NCBI RefSeq assembly: GCF_900105135.1
Contig: NZ_LT629741.1
Coordinates: forward strand, 992,001-1,056,000
DNA: 64,000 bases
Reading direction: 5' to 3'
Source of the DNA: Gramella sp. MAR_2010_147
Lineage (GTDB): Bacteria > Bacteroidota > Bacteroidia > Flavobacteriales > Flavobacteriaceae
Shown: positions 8,199 to 16,316 of the stretch, piece by piece
Layout: every line of letters begins with the position of its first letter
Numbering within the stretch: position 1 is the stretch's first letter
Position numbers and translations under genes: made by a program
Notes under the pieces: model-generated
Told to the model about the DNA's origin: nothing
The model's database searches: none
The model's input: only the letters and a program-made list of their open reading frames with translations

Positions 8199-9392
8199 AT
8201 GAAAAGAACAGCATATATAGTAAAAGCATATAGAACCGCAGTAGGAAAAGCTCCTAAAGGGGTGTTTCGTTTCAAAAGACCGGATGAACTGGCAGCGGAA
8301 ACGATTCAGTACATGATGGATAAGTTACCAGATTTCGACAAAAAACGCATTGATGACGTAATGGTTGGAAATGCAATGCCGGAAGCTGAACAGGGCCTAA
8401 ACGTTGGTAGGTTAATTTCTCTTATGGGATTAAAGATTGAAGATGTTCCTGGGATGACAGTAAACAGGTATTGTGCTTCTGGATTGGAAACGATTTCTAT
8501 CGCTACTGCTAAGATCCAGATGGGTATGGCCGACTGTGTAATTGCAGGTGGTGCAGAAAGTATGAGTTACATTCCTATGGGCGGATACAAGCCAGTTCCA
8601 GACTATAAAGTTGCCAAAGAAGGTAATGAAGATTACTACTGGGGAATGGGGTTAACTGCAGAGGCGGTTGCCAATAAGTACAAAGTTTCTCGTGAAGATC
8701 AGGATGAGTTCGCCTATGATTCTCATCAGAAAGCGATCAAAGCTCAGGCGGAAGATCGTTTCCAGGATCAGATCGTTCCAATTACCATTGATGAAACATA
8801 CGTGGATGATAATGGTAAAAAACAAACCAAATCTTATACGGTAAATAAAGACGAAGGTCCAAGAAAAGATACTTCCATTGAAGTTTTAAACAAACTTAGA
8901 CCCGTATTTGCTGAAGGAGGAAGCGTAACTGCCGGTAACTCTTCTCAAATGAGTGACGGTGCCGCATTTGTGATGGTAATGAGCGAAGAAATGGTAAAAG
9001 AACTAAATCTTGAACCTATTGCCAGAATGGTAAGTTATGCCGCTGTTGGTGTAGAACCAAGAATTATGGGAATAGGACCTGTTCATGCAATTCCGAAGGC
9101 GTTAAAACAAGCCGGACTTAAGCAGGATGATATGGAGTTGATCGAACTAAACGAAGCATTTGCTTCTCAGTCATTGGCAGTTATCAGGGAATTAGGTTTA
9201 GATAAAGATAGGTTGAATCCTAATGGAGGAGCAATTTCTATGGGACACCCGCTTGGTTGTACCGGAGCTAAATTATCGGTTCAGATCTTTGATGAAATGC
9301 GTAAGCGTGAATTAAAGAACAAACATTGTATGGTAACCATGTGTGTGGGAACCGGACAGGGAGCTGCAGGAGTTTTTGAGTTCCTTAATTAG
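8199..9392 (+). CDS. fadA: Acetyl-CoA C-acyltransferase (3-ketoacyl-CoA thiolase)
   Basis: Cleaves 3-ketoacyl-CoA with CoA, the last step of each beta-oxidation round. The 397 aa are the normal thiolase length. The acylated Cys is Cys92 (NRYCASG). The C-terminal His is His350 (GGAISMGHPLG) and the second Cys is Cys382 (MCVGTGQGAAG). All three catalytic residues are present. It follows the fadN-like gene in the same operon, with the four-helix-bundle gene between, and precedes the acyl-CoA dehydrogenase by about 105 bases. Position and length favour a degradative FadA over a biosynthetic acetoacetyl-CoA thiolase. Confidence 0.94.
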   Translation: MKRTAYIVKAYRTAVGKAPKGVFRFKRPDELAAETIQYMMDKLPDFDKKRIDDVMVGNAMPEAEQGLNVGRLISLMGLKIEDVPGMTVNRYCASGLETISIATAKIQMGMADCVIAGGAESMSYIPMGGYKPVPDYKVAKEGNEDYYWGMGLTAEAVANKYKVSREDQDEFAYDSHQKAIKAQAEDRFQDQIVPITIDETYVDDNGKKQTKSYTVNKDEGPRKDTSIEVLNKLRPVFAEGGSVTAGNSSQMSDGAAFVMVMSEEMVKELNLEPIARMVSYAAVGVEPRIMGIGPVHAIPKALKQAGLKQDDMELIELNEAFASQSLAVIRELGLDKDRLNPNGGAISMGHPLGCTGAKLSVQIFDEMRKRELKNKHCMVTMCVGTGQGAAGVFEFLN

Positions 9393-9497
9393 ATTTAAGA
9401 TCTGATATCTTAGAAATGATACATAAAGAAATTAATTAAAATAATTGAGATAATTTGATCTAGGATCTCACGTCTCAATACTAACATCTAAATAAAA
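9393..9497. other. Intergenic spacer with short inverted repeats inside the fad operon
   Basis: This 105-base spacer between fadA and fadE is long for the operon. It holds two weak hairpins, TAAGAT..ATCTTA near 9400 and TTGAGA..TCTCAA near 9446-9480. No T-run follows either, so they do not look like terminators. No ORF is visible. Confidence 0.35.
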
Positions 9498-11306
9498 ATG
9501 AGTACAGATACAGCAAAAAAGGATCTTTTGAGAGGTGGTCAGTTTCTGGTTAAGGAGACTAAGAGCGAAGACGTGTTCACGCCGGAAGATTTTAATGAAG
9601 AACAGAAAATGATGCGTGATTCCGTAAAGGAATTCGTTGAACGTGAAATTTGGCCGAACAAAGAGGAGTTCGAAAAGAAAAATTACGCGTTAACTGAGGA
9701 AATTATGCGTAAAGCAGGTGAACTTGGTTTCTTAGGTGTTGCCGTTCCTGAAGAGTATGATGGTCTGGGAATGGGATTTGTTTCTACGATGCTGGTTTGT
9801 GACTATATCTCGGGAGCAACAGGGTCTATAGCCACTGCTTTTGGTGCACATACTGGAATTGGAACGATGCCAATTACGTTATATGGAACTGAGGAGCAGA
9901 AGAAGAAATATGTTCCTAAACTTGCTACCGGTGAGTGGTTTGGAGCCTACTGTCTAACTGAACCTGGAGCAGGATCTGACGCGAATTCAGGAAAGACGAA
10001 GGCTGTACTTTCAGACGATGGAAAACACTACAGCATTAGCGGACAGAAAATGTGGATTTCCAATGCAGGTTTTGCTGATGTATTTATTGTATTTGCCAGA
10101 ATCGAAGATGACAAGAACATTACCGGATTCATTGTTGAAAATGATAAAGAGAATGGAATCAGCTTTGGGGAAGAAGAGAAAAAATTAGGAATCCACTCCT
10201 CCTCTACCCGTCAGGTATTTTTCAATGAGACGAAAGTTCCGGTTGAAAATATGCTTTCTGAGCGTGGAAACGGCTTCAAGATCGCCATGAATGCGCTAAA
10301 TGTGGGTCGTATTAAATTAGCTGCGGCTTCTCTTGATGCTCAAAGAAGAGTTACAGACCTTTCAGTGAAATATGCTAATGACAGAGTTCAGTTTGATACC
10401 CCTATCGCTAAGTTTGGAGCAATCAAATCCAAACTCGCGGAAATGGCTACTTCAGCCTATGTTGGGGAAGCAGCTTCATACCGTGCTGCAAAAAATATCG
10501 AAGACAGAATTAATATTCGTCTGGAAGAAGGAGCATCACATTCAGAAGCAGAATTAAAAGGTGTTGAAGAATATGCTATAGAATGTTCAATTTTGAAGGT
10601 TGCATGTTCAGAAGATGTTCAGAATTGTGCAGACGAAGGTATCCAGGTATACGGAGGTATGGGCTTTTCTGCTGATACTCCAATGGAATCTGCCTGGAGA
10701 GATGCCAGGATTGCACGAATCTATGAAGGTACTAATGAGATCAACAGAATGTTATCTGTTGGAATGTTAGTGAAAAAAGCCATGAAAGGGCACGTAGATC
10801 TTTTAGGACCTGCAACTAAGGTAGCAGATGAATTAACCGGAATTCCTTCAATGGATAAGCCTGATTATTCTGAGCTATTTGCTGAAGAAAAGGAGATGGT
10901 GGCTAAACTGAAAAAAGTGTTCCTGATGGTCGCTGGAAGTGCAGTTCAGAAATTCGGACCTCAACTGGAAGAACATCAGCAACTACTTTTGGCAGCTTCA
11001 GATATTCTAATCGAAATATATATGGCTGAATCTGGGATTCTTAGAGCTGAGAAAATCGCTAAGAGAAATGGAGCTGACAGTCAGAAAGAGCAGATCGCTA
11101 TGGCTAAATTATACTTATATCATGCTGTGGAAACTGTAAATACGAAAGCTAAAGAAGGAATTGGGTCGTTTGCAGAAGGTGATGAACAGAGAATGATGCT
11201 TATGGGGCTTAAAAGGTTTACGAAATATACCAACATGCCTAATGTAGTCGCATTGAGAAATACGATTGCAGAAAAACTGACTTCAGAAAATAAATATTGT
11301 TTCTAA
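9498..11306 (+). CDS. fadE: Acyl-CoA dehydrogenase
   Basis: FAD enzyme that makes the 2,3 double bond in acyl-CoA, the first oxidative step of beta-oxidation. The 602-aa protein has the N-terminal helical domain, the FAD/substrate motif CLTEPGAGSDAN, the middle-domain motif GQKMWISNAG, and the catalytic base Glu410 in YEGTNEINR. About 170 further residues follow the usual C-terminal domain, as in the ~600-aa FadE-type enzymes of Bacillus fadNAE. It closes the operon and is followed by a terminator. Chain-length preference and the electron acceptor cannot be read from the sequence; an ETF would be expected elsewhere in the genome. Confidence 0.93.
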   Translation: MSTDTAKKDLLRGGQFLVKETKSEDVFTPEDFNEEQKMMRDSVKEFVEREIWPNKEEFEKKNYALTEEIMRKAGELGFLGVAVPEEYDGLGMGFVSTMLVCDYISGATGSIATAFGAHTGIGTMPITLYGTEEQKKKYVPKLATGEWFGAYCLTEPGAGSDANSGKTKAVLSDDGKHYSISGQKMWISNAGFADVFIVFARIEDDKNITGFIVENDKENGISFGEEEKKLGIHSSSTRQVFFNETKVPVENMLSERGNGFKIAMNALNVGRIKLAAASLDAQRRVTDLSVKYANDRVQFDTPIAKFGAIKSKLAEMATSAYVGEAASYRAAKNIEDRINIRLEEGASHSEAELKGVEEYAIECSILKVACSEDVQNCADEGIQVYGGMGFSADTPMESAWRDARIARIYEGTNEINRMLSVGMLVKKAMKGHVDLLGPATKVADELTGIPSMDKPDYSELFAEEKEMVAKLKKVFLMVAGSAVQKFGPQLEEHQQLLLAASDILIEIYMAESGILRAEKIAKRNGADSQKEQIAMAKLYLYHAVETVNTKAKEGIGSFAEGDEQRMMLMGLKRFTKYTNMPNVVALRNTIAEKLTSENKYCF

Positions 11307-11330
11307 CGAAACATTCTTTTAAACTGGAAA

Positions 11331-11355
11331 AGCCACCTTCTTAGGTGGTTTTTTT
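11331..11355 (+). terminator. Rho-independent terminator closing the fad operon
   Basis: Hairpin CCACCT / AGGTGG with a 4-nt loop, extended by a G-T and an A-T pair, followed by seven or more T. Confidence 0.85.
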
Positions 11356-11521
11356 ATGTCTTTATTGTTTTAAGATTAAAATTTCATGCTTGGTTTAGAT
11401 GAATCTTACCTATGAAATAAACATTTTAACTATAAATTTTCCAAATTAATTTTATTCATGTTAATTAATTATTAATAATATTTCTATATTCGGCAGAACT
11501 CAAACAAAAACTAAATAAAAC

Positions 11522-12571
11522 ATGAAAAAAGTTATCTTAGGAATGGCGGCTATGGCCTTCCTTTTTGCTTCTTGTGAGCAAGACCCCAAAGACTCTTTAA
11601 TTGAGGAACAACAAGCTCAGGTAGACATGAGTGATTTTTATCTGTACACAGATGGTACAGACAAACGATCGGAAAATGCTTCTGAAAAATGTTACAGTAT
11701 GAAAAACCTTAATCGTTTATTGAACGAGAATAAAGGTCTTCATAACAAAATGTATAAAATAGAAAAGAACACTCGTTCAATTCTAGCAAAATCCAACAAC
11801 GGCAAAGGCGGAAAACCTGGAAGCGGTGGTGGAGGAACTGAACCACCAGCGACTGATAACCTTGGAGTGGTAAATATTCCTGTAGTTGTACATGTGGTTT
11901 ATAACAATTCTCAGGAGAACATTTCAGATCAGCAGATCAATTCTCAAATCGCTGTTCTAAATGATGATTTTAGAGCCTCTAATAATGATGTAAACGGTAT
12001 TCCTTCGGAATTTGCTAACGATGTTGCAGATTCTGAAATATCTTTCACCCTTGCAAGTGTACAGCGCCACAGCAGTTCTACTCAACAATGGGGAACTAAT
12101 GACGCTGTAAAGGCTCAATATCCTCCAGTAAGTCCGTCCACAACTTTAAACATCTGGGTTGCTAATATTGGTGGTGGAATTCTTGGTTACGCTCAATTCC
12201 CGGGAGGACCTGCTTCTACCGATGGGGTAGTAATCTCTCCTCAATATTTTGGAACTACAGGGTATGTATCTGCTCCATTTGATAAGGGAAGAACCGCCAC
12301 TCATGAAGTTGGACATTACTTAAATCTTCGCCACATCTGGGGTGACGGTAGATGTAAGCAAGATGACTTCGTAGCTGATACTCCAGATTCTGATGGTCCA
12401 AACTACGGATGTCCTTCTTATCCTACAGTGAACTGCAGATCTACAGATATGACTATGAACTATATGGATTATACTAATGATGCATGTATGTATATGTTCT
12501 CTGAAGGTCAGAAAGCTCGTATGAGAACTATCTTTATGGATGGTGGACCACGAACAGGTTTTGTAAATTAA
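11522..12571 (+). CDS. Secreted zinc metalloprotease lipoprotein, M43 (pappalysin-like)
   Basis: A 349-aa lipoprotein. The leader is about 18 residues and ends in a lipobox (LFASC, Cys19), so the protein is exported and lipid-anchored. A low-complexity Gly/Lys linker near residues 95-108 leads to the protease domain. The zinc site is His261-Glu-Val-Gly-His265 with a third ligand at His271, followed by IWGDG. A downstream Met-turn reads MNYMDYTND, and Cys pairs lie around it. This arrangement is typical of MEROPS M43 enzymes (cytophagalysin/ulilysin group) of Bacteroidota. It is a single-gene unit ended by a terminator shared with the convergent protease gene. The substrate is unknown. Confidence 0.88.
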   Translation: MKKVILGMAAMAFLFASCEQDPKDSLIEEQQAQVDMSDFYLYTDGTDKRSENASEKCYSMKNLNRLLNENKGLHNKMYKIEKNTRSILAKSNNGKGGKPGSGGGGTEPPATDNLGVVNIPVVVHVVYNNSQENISDQQINSQIAVLNDDFRASNNDVNGIPSEFANDVADSEISFTLASVQRHSSSTQQWGTNDAVKAQYPPVSPSTTLNIWVANIGGGILGYAQFPGGPASTDGVVISPQYFGTTGYVSAPFDKGRTATHEVGHYLNLRHIWGDGRCKQDDFVADTPDSDGPNYGCPSYPTVNCRSTDMTMNYMDYTNDACMYMFSEGQKARMRTIFMDGGPRTGFVN

Positions 12572-12590
12572 ACCAGATTTAACTTTAACT

Positions 12591-12622
12591 AAAAGGCCAC
12601 CTAAATAGGTGGCCTTTTTTTT
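12591..12622. terminator. Bidirectional terminator between convergent protease genes
   Basis: Perfect 12-bp stem (AAAAGGCCACCT / AGGTGGCCTTTT) with loop AAAT, T-run on the plus side and A-run on the other. It can serve both the plus-strand gene ending at 12571 and the minus-strand gene ending at 12628. Confidence 0.88.
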
Positions 12623-12627
12623 TTGAA

Positions 12628-13623
12628 TTATCTCTCTGGCCAGGATGCCCAGTTACTACAATGCCCAGCTTCATCAGTTTTATTAATCTCAGTTTGAATT
12701 CCTGAATAAGCAGCATTCATAACCGCCCTTGGTGAAAAATGTAAACGGCCGTTTCCTCCCGAAAGAAACGCTTTACCAAAATGTGCCTGACTTAGACCGT
12801 GACCTGCCTCATGCAATGCGATCGTCTCCACATCATAAGTGGAACCATCATTCCAGGTAAAAGCATCATTATAATAAATTTCACGCCAGGCAACATCATA
12901 TTTACCATTATTATCAAGGTCTACAGCATTGCCAAATTCATCAGTAAATTGGATGGTGAACGTTACCCCCAACACAGAGTCAGACCCGCCTTCAGGCCCA
13001 AAAATTTCAGGAACGTCAAAGAACTCTGCCGGTAACCAACCAGAATGAACCACATCTCCAAAATATTCATAGCTTCCTCCAAGATCTGTAGCCATTAAAC
13101 CTAAATCATAAACTAATTTCACAATATAGCCAGTGGAAGTAGTGGTTTCTGGAACATACTGAAAAATGCCTAAATCTGAACAGGTAATGCCATCCCATGT
13201 TTCCATAGCTCTGTCAATTGCCACTGTGGTTACTTCAATGCCCAAATCTTTAGATGGTCGTGTCTGGTCTACGAAATAGGAAATATTGGGGCTCTCATCA
13301 AGAAATTCAAAAGGAAGAAAGTCTCCAGCCAGTTTCTTATTACCTCCATTATTGAAAAATACTGTATTTCCCATTTTTCCATCTTCCCCATTTGTAATGT
13401 ATTCTGCGGAGAAAACACGAACATGAATTTCTTCTTTATCCAATGTAGTTTTCAAAGAAGAATTTTCAGGAATCTTAATTGTCTTAACTGTGTTTTCCAG
13501 GTTTACAAACCTTGGATTTAATTTCATTTCTGTTTTTGAAATCTCCTCACTCGTATCGCTATCAGTTGAACATGAAATTAAGCTTAAAACAAATAGAAGC
13601 ATCAGAAGTTTTAAATTTCTCAT
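12628..13623 (-). CDS. Predicted matrixin-like zinc metalloprotease lipoprotein
   Basis: A 331-aa lipoprotein with lipobox LISC (Cys18) after a hydrophobic leader. Near the C-terminus it carries His271-Glu-Ala-Gly-His275 with a third His at 281 (the HExxHxxxxxH pattern of zincins), followed by PRAVMNAAYS as a likely Met-turn. This resembles matrixin-type (M10-like) domains, but the rest is not a textbook family member. It converges on the M43 lipoprotease and shares its terminator. Residues 130-230 are acidic and rich in turn residues and may form the N-terminal part of the catalytic fold. Protease activity is likely from the motif; the substrate is unknown. Confidence 0.78.
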   Translation of the reverse strand: MRNLKLLMLLFVLSLISCSTDSDTSEEISKTEMKLNPRFVNLENTVKTIKIPENSSLKTTLDKEEIHVRVFSAEYITNGEDGKMGNTVFFNNGGNKKLAGDFLPFEFLDESPNISYFVDQTRPSKDLGIEVTTVAIDRAMETWDGITCSDLGIFQYVPETTTSTGYIVKLVYDLGLMATDLGGSYEYFGDVVHSGWLPAEFFDVPEIFGPEGGSDSVLGVTFTIQFTDEFGNAVDLDNNGKYDVAWREIYYNDAFTWNDGSTYDVETIALHEAGHGLSQAHFGKAFLSGGNGRLHFSPRAVMNAAYSGIQTEINKTDEAGHCSNWASWPER

Positions 13624-14424
13624 AATTTTATATTTAGAATTATTAGTTTTTTAAATATAAACTAAAAAACATAACGGTCTGACTTAAAGAAGTTTACATG
13701 CTATAAATATCTAAAAATAATAGAGTTTCAAAAAAAGTGTTGTATATATTCTACAGCGTAACAGAAATAGACTAAATATTAGGTTTACACTAAACTTTGT
13801 GTATACTCTAGTTTGAAGCCAATCATTCTAAATCCAAACGATTAAATTTTAATCTGGAAATTCCTGTACATCTATGTATGCTATATTTTTAAAAAGATGG
13901 ATCTGTCCAGAAAGCCATTGTTATTCTTTTAGCTGGAATTCAAATTGCAATTACAAAACCAATACTTTTGGATAAAGTTCTGATTGTTGAGGGAAATACT
14001 GCCAGACAGAAGAAACAAAATTCAGCTGTGAGTGGGAAAGTCTGGAGTAAAAGAAGGTGGGCTGTCCACAGCGCCTATTTTATTGAAAAAAGTCTTTGAA
14101 CTGGATAGAAATTCATCCGATATTCTGAAAGCACTTTTATGAAAAGGCCTATTACAGGTTTCCTATCGAATAGATTCGTAAGGAACATTGCAGATGCTTA
14201 AACACTACTGCTAATTGGAACGGCCATTTAGTTATATTTTATGTTAATCACTACTACAGAATAATCATAAGAAATTAGGATGCTCACAGATGTTAAAAAC
14301 TCCACCTAAAACCAGAGATTTAAAAGTATTTGCGTGATATGAACATTTGAAATTTATTCCGGAATCAATATCCTGAATATCTTCATTAACCTACACTAAT
14401 ATTTATGATACCGTAATAGAATAC
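13624..14424. other. 800-bp gene-poor region, possible gene remnant
   Basis: No intact gene is visible on either strand. An AT-rich inverted repeat (TTAGTTT at 13643-13649, AAACTAA at 13659-13665) lies upstream of the minus-strand protease gene and probably belongs to its promoter. On the plus strand short protein-like stretches appear in different frames: about 13900-14090 in one frame, then 14032-14139 in another, whose 36 codons read SGVKEGGLSTAPILLKKVFE and beyond before a TGA. This could be a decayed gene with frameshifts, or chance. Confidence 0.35.
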
Positions 14425-16221
14425 TTAATCCTGAAATATCATTCCTTCGGTAGCAATTCCTTTGCTAAAATTCGCAGCTGTTTCTATAAGGGCTAAATGA
14501 GAATAAGCCTGGGGGAAATTACCCAAAAGACGTTTGGTTTTAAAGTCTATATCCTCGCTAAAAAGCCCTAAATGGTTACTGTAAGACAGCAATTGATCAA
14601 ACATCTCCCTGGCTTTCTTCTTTTCCCCAATCTTGTATAGACTATCTATAAGCCAAAAAGTACAAATAGTAAATGAAGAAGTTGGTTTTCCAAAATCATC
14701 ATTGTTTTTGTATCTGTACATAAGGCCATCTTCGCAAAGCTCTTTTTCAGTAGCCTGTACAGTACTTACAAATCTAGGGTCATCTGCCTCTATAAATCCA
14801 TAAGATTGCATAAGCAAGGTGGAAGCATCCAGATCTGATGATCCATAATACTGCGTATAGGCTTGCTTATCTTCATTCCAGCCATTGGTATAAATATCCT
14901 GGTATATATCTTCTCTCAGTGCCTTCCATTTAGTATCGTTAATACCCATTCTAAGCACCTCTCCTATTTTAATTGCCCTGTCTACTGCAACCCAACATAA
15001 AAGTTTTGAAAATACAAAATGACGATCTTCAGTTCTAAGTTCCCAGATTCCTTTATCAGGTTTTTGCCAGTTCTCTTCTACGATCATTACAATTCCCCTT
15101 ACAACCGTCCAAAGTGCTTCAGAATTTTCAAGAGAAGTTTCGAACATTAGAAATTGTTGATAGATCACCTCCATCAAAATTCCGTAGATATCATTTTGCT
15201 TTTGAATATATGCCGCATTTCCGGTTCTAACCGGTTTGGAACCTTTATATCCATCTAAATGATTTAGAATATGCTCTGTTAATTCCTTTTCACCATTAAT
15301 ACCGTACATGATCTGGATCTTCTCATCTTTATGAGGTATGATATCCAGGATAAATTGAAGAAAACCTTTTGCTGATTTAATATGGCCTAAACCGGCCATT
15401 ACTTTTATTACCATAGAAGCATCACGTATCCAGCAAAATCTGTAATCCCAGTTTCGCTCCTCTCCTATTGTCTCTGGCAATGAGGTTGTCGCAGCCGCAA
15501 GTACGGCTCCAGACTTTTTATAACTTAGTGCCTTCAAAACCAGTGCACTTCGCATGATCTCATTTCCGTAATGTGTATACCGAGTGGTTTTATCACTCCA
15601 GTTCATCCAGTAAACCTTGGTTCTCTGAAATTTCAAATAAGACCTGTCTAATGACTGCTCTACTAGTTTTTCATGATAGCCTACAAGACAATAGGCATTC
15701 CCCGTAAGGGTTATTTTATTTCGTTCCTGAATATCATTAAGATTAAAACTTGAGTATAAAAAAGCTGAATCGTATTTACCTTCCTTCGTAAAGCTCTTTA
15801 TATATTCTCCTTTATTCTCATTATAAGTCTTCTCTTTGGCGAAGTCCAGTTTTGGATCATATTTAATTCTGAATTTGGGAGCTCCACTAATAAGTCTGAA
15901 AAACCTTATAATATCTGGTGGAGCATAAAACGAGCCGTCTTCCCGTGGATATCTGGGCATAAAATCTATCAGCTGAAAAGAGTCCTCACCATTATCAAAA
16001 ACAGTACTTAAAATATTGGTTTCCCATAAATATTCCTGTTTAATGCTGTAATTATCTTCGATCTCAATCTCAAAACTTCCTCCTATCTTTTCGTCCAGTA
16101 TCTTCGCAAACATTGCCGAAGAATCAAAATTTGGCATACAACACCAATCCAGAGAGCCATTTTTTGAAATTAACGCTGCACTTTTACAGTTGCTTATTAT
16201 GCCGTAGTCAAGGTTATCCAT
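14425..16221 (-). CDS. Glycoside hydrolase family 15 protein (glucoamylase/trehalase-like)
   Basis: A 598-aa protein with the N-terminal beta domain typical of prokaryotic GH15 enzymes (NLDYGIISNCKSAALISKNG, then SLDWCCMPNFDSS) and an (alpha/alpha)6 barrel. The barrel motif GEERNWDYRFCWIRDASM lies near residues 252-268. Later barrel segments include WNEDKQAYTQYYGSSDLDAS and FTICTFWLIDSL. No signal peptide is seen, so it acts in the cytosol. The family hydrolyses alpha-glucosides; some bacterial members are trehalases. It is transcribed divergently from a trehalose synthase-phosphatase gene 95 bases away, which makes trehalose or a trehalose-linked alpha-glucan a reasonable substrate. That is inference from context. 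Confidence 0.9.
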   Translation of the reverse strand: MDNLDYGIISNCKSAALISKNGSLDWCCMPNFDSSAMFAKILDEKIGGSFEIEIEDNYSIKQEYLWETNILSTVFDNGEDSFQLIDFMPRYPREDGSFYAPPDIIRFFRLISGAPKFRIKYDPKLDFAKEKTYNENKGEYIKSFTKEGKYDSAFLYSSFNLNDIQERNKITLTGNAYCLVGYHEKLVEQSLDRSYLKFQRTKVYWMNWSDKTTRYTHYGNEIMRSALVLKALSYKKSGAVLAAATTSLPETIGEERNWDYRFCWIRDASMVIKVMAGLGHIKSAKGFLQFILDIIPHKDEKIQIMYGINGEKELTEHILNHLDGYKGSKPVRTGNAAYIQKQNDIYGILMEVIYQQFLMFETSLENSEALWTVVRGIVMIVEENWQKPDKGIWELRTEDRHFVFSKLLCWVAVDRAIKIGEVLRMGINDTKWKALREDIYQDIYTNGWNEDKQAYTQYYGSSDLDASTLLMQSYGFIEADDPRFVSTVQATEKELCEDGLMYRYKNNDDFGKPTSSFTICTFWLIDSLYKIGEKKKAREMFDQLLSYSNHLGLFSEDIDFKTKRLLGNFPQAYSHLALIETAANFSKGIATEGMIFQD

Positions 16222-16316
16222 ATATCTTAAAAATCTTATAAATCAATGGCTGTGTAAAATGAATTTCGGAAATTTAATAAAAATCAAATTCGTCACAACA
16301 GCATTTACAATAAATT

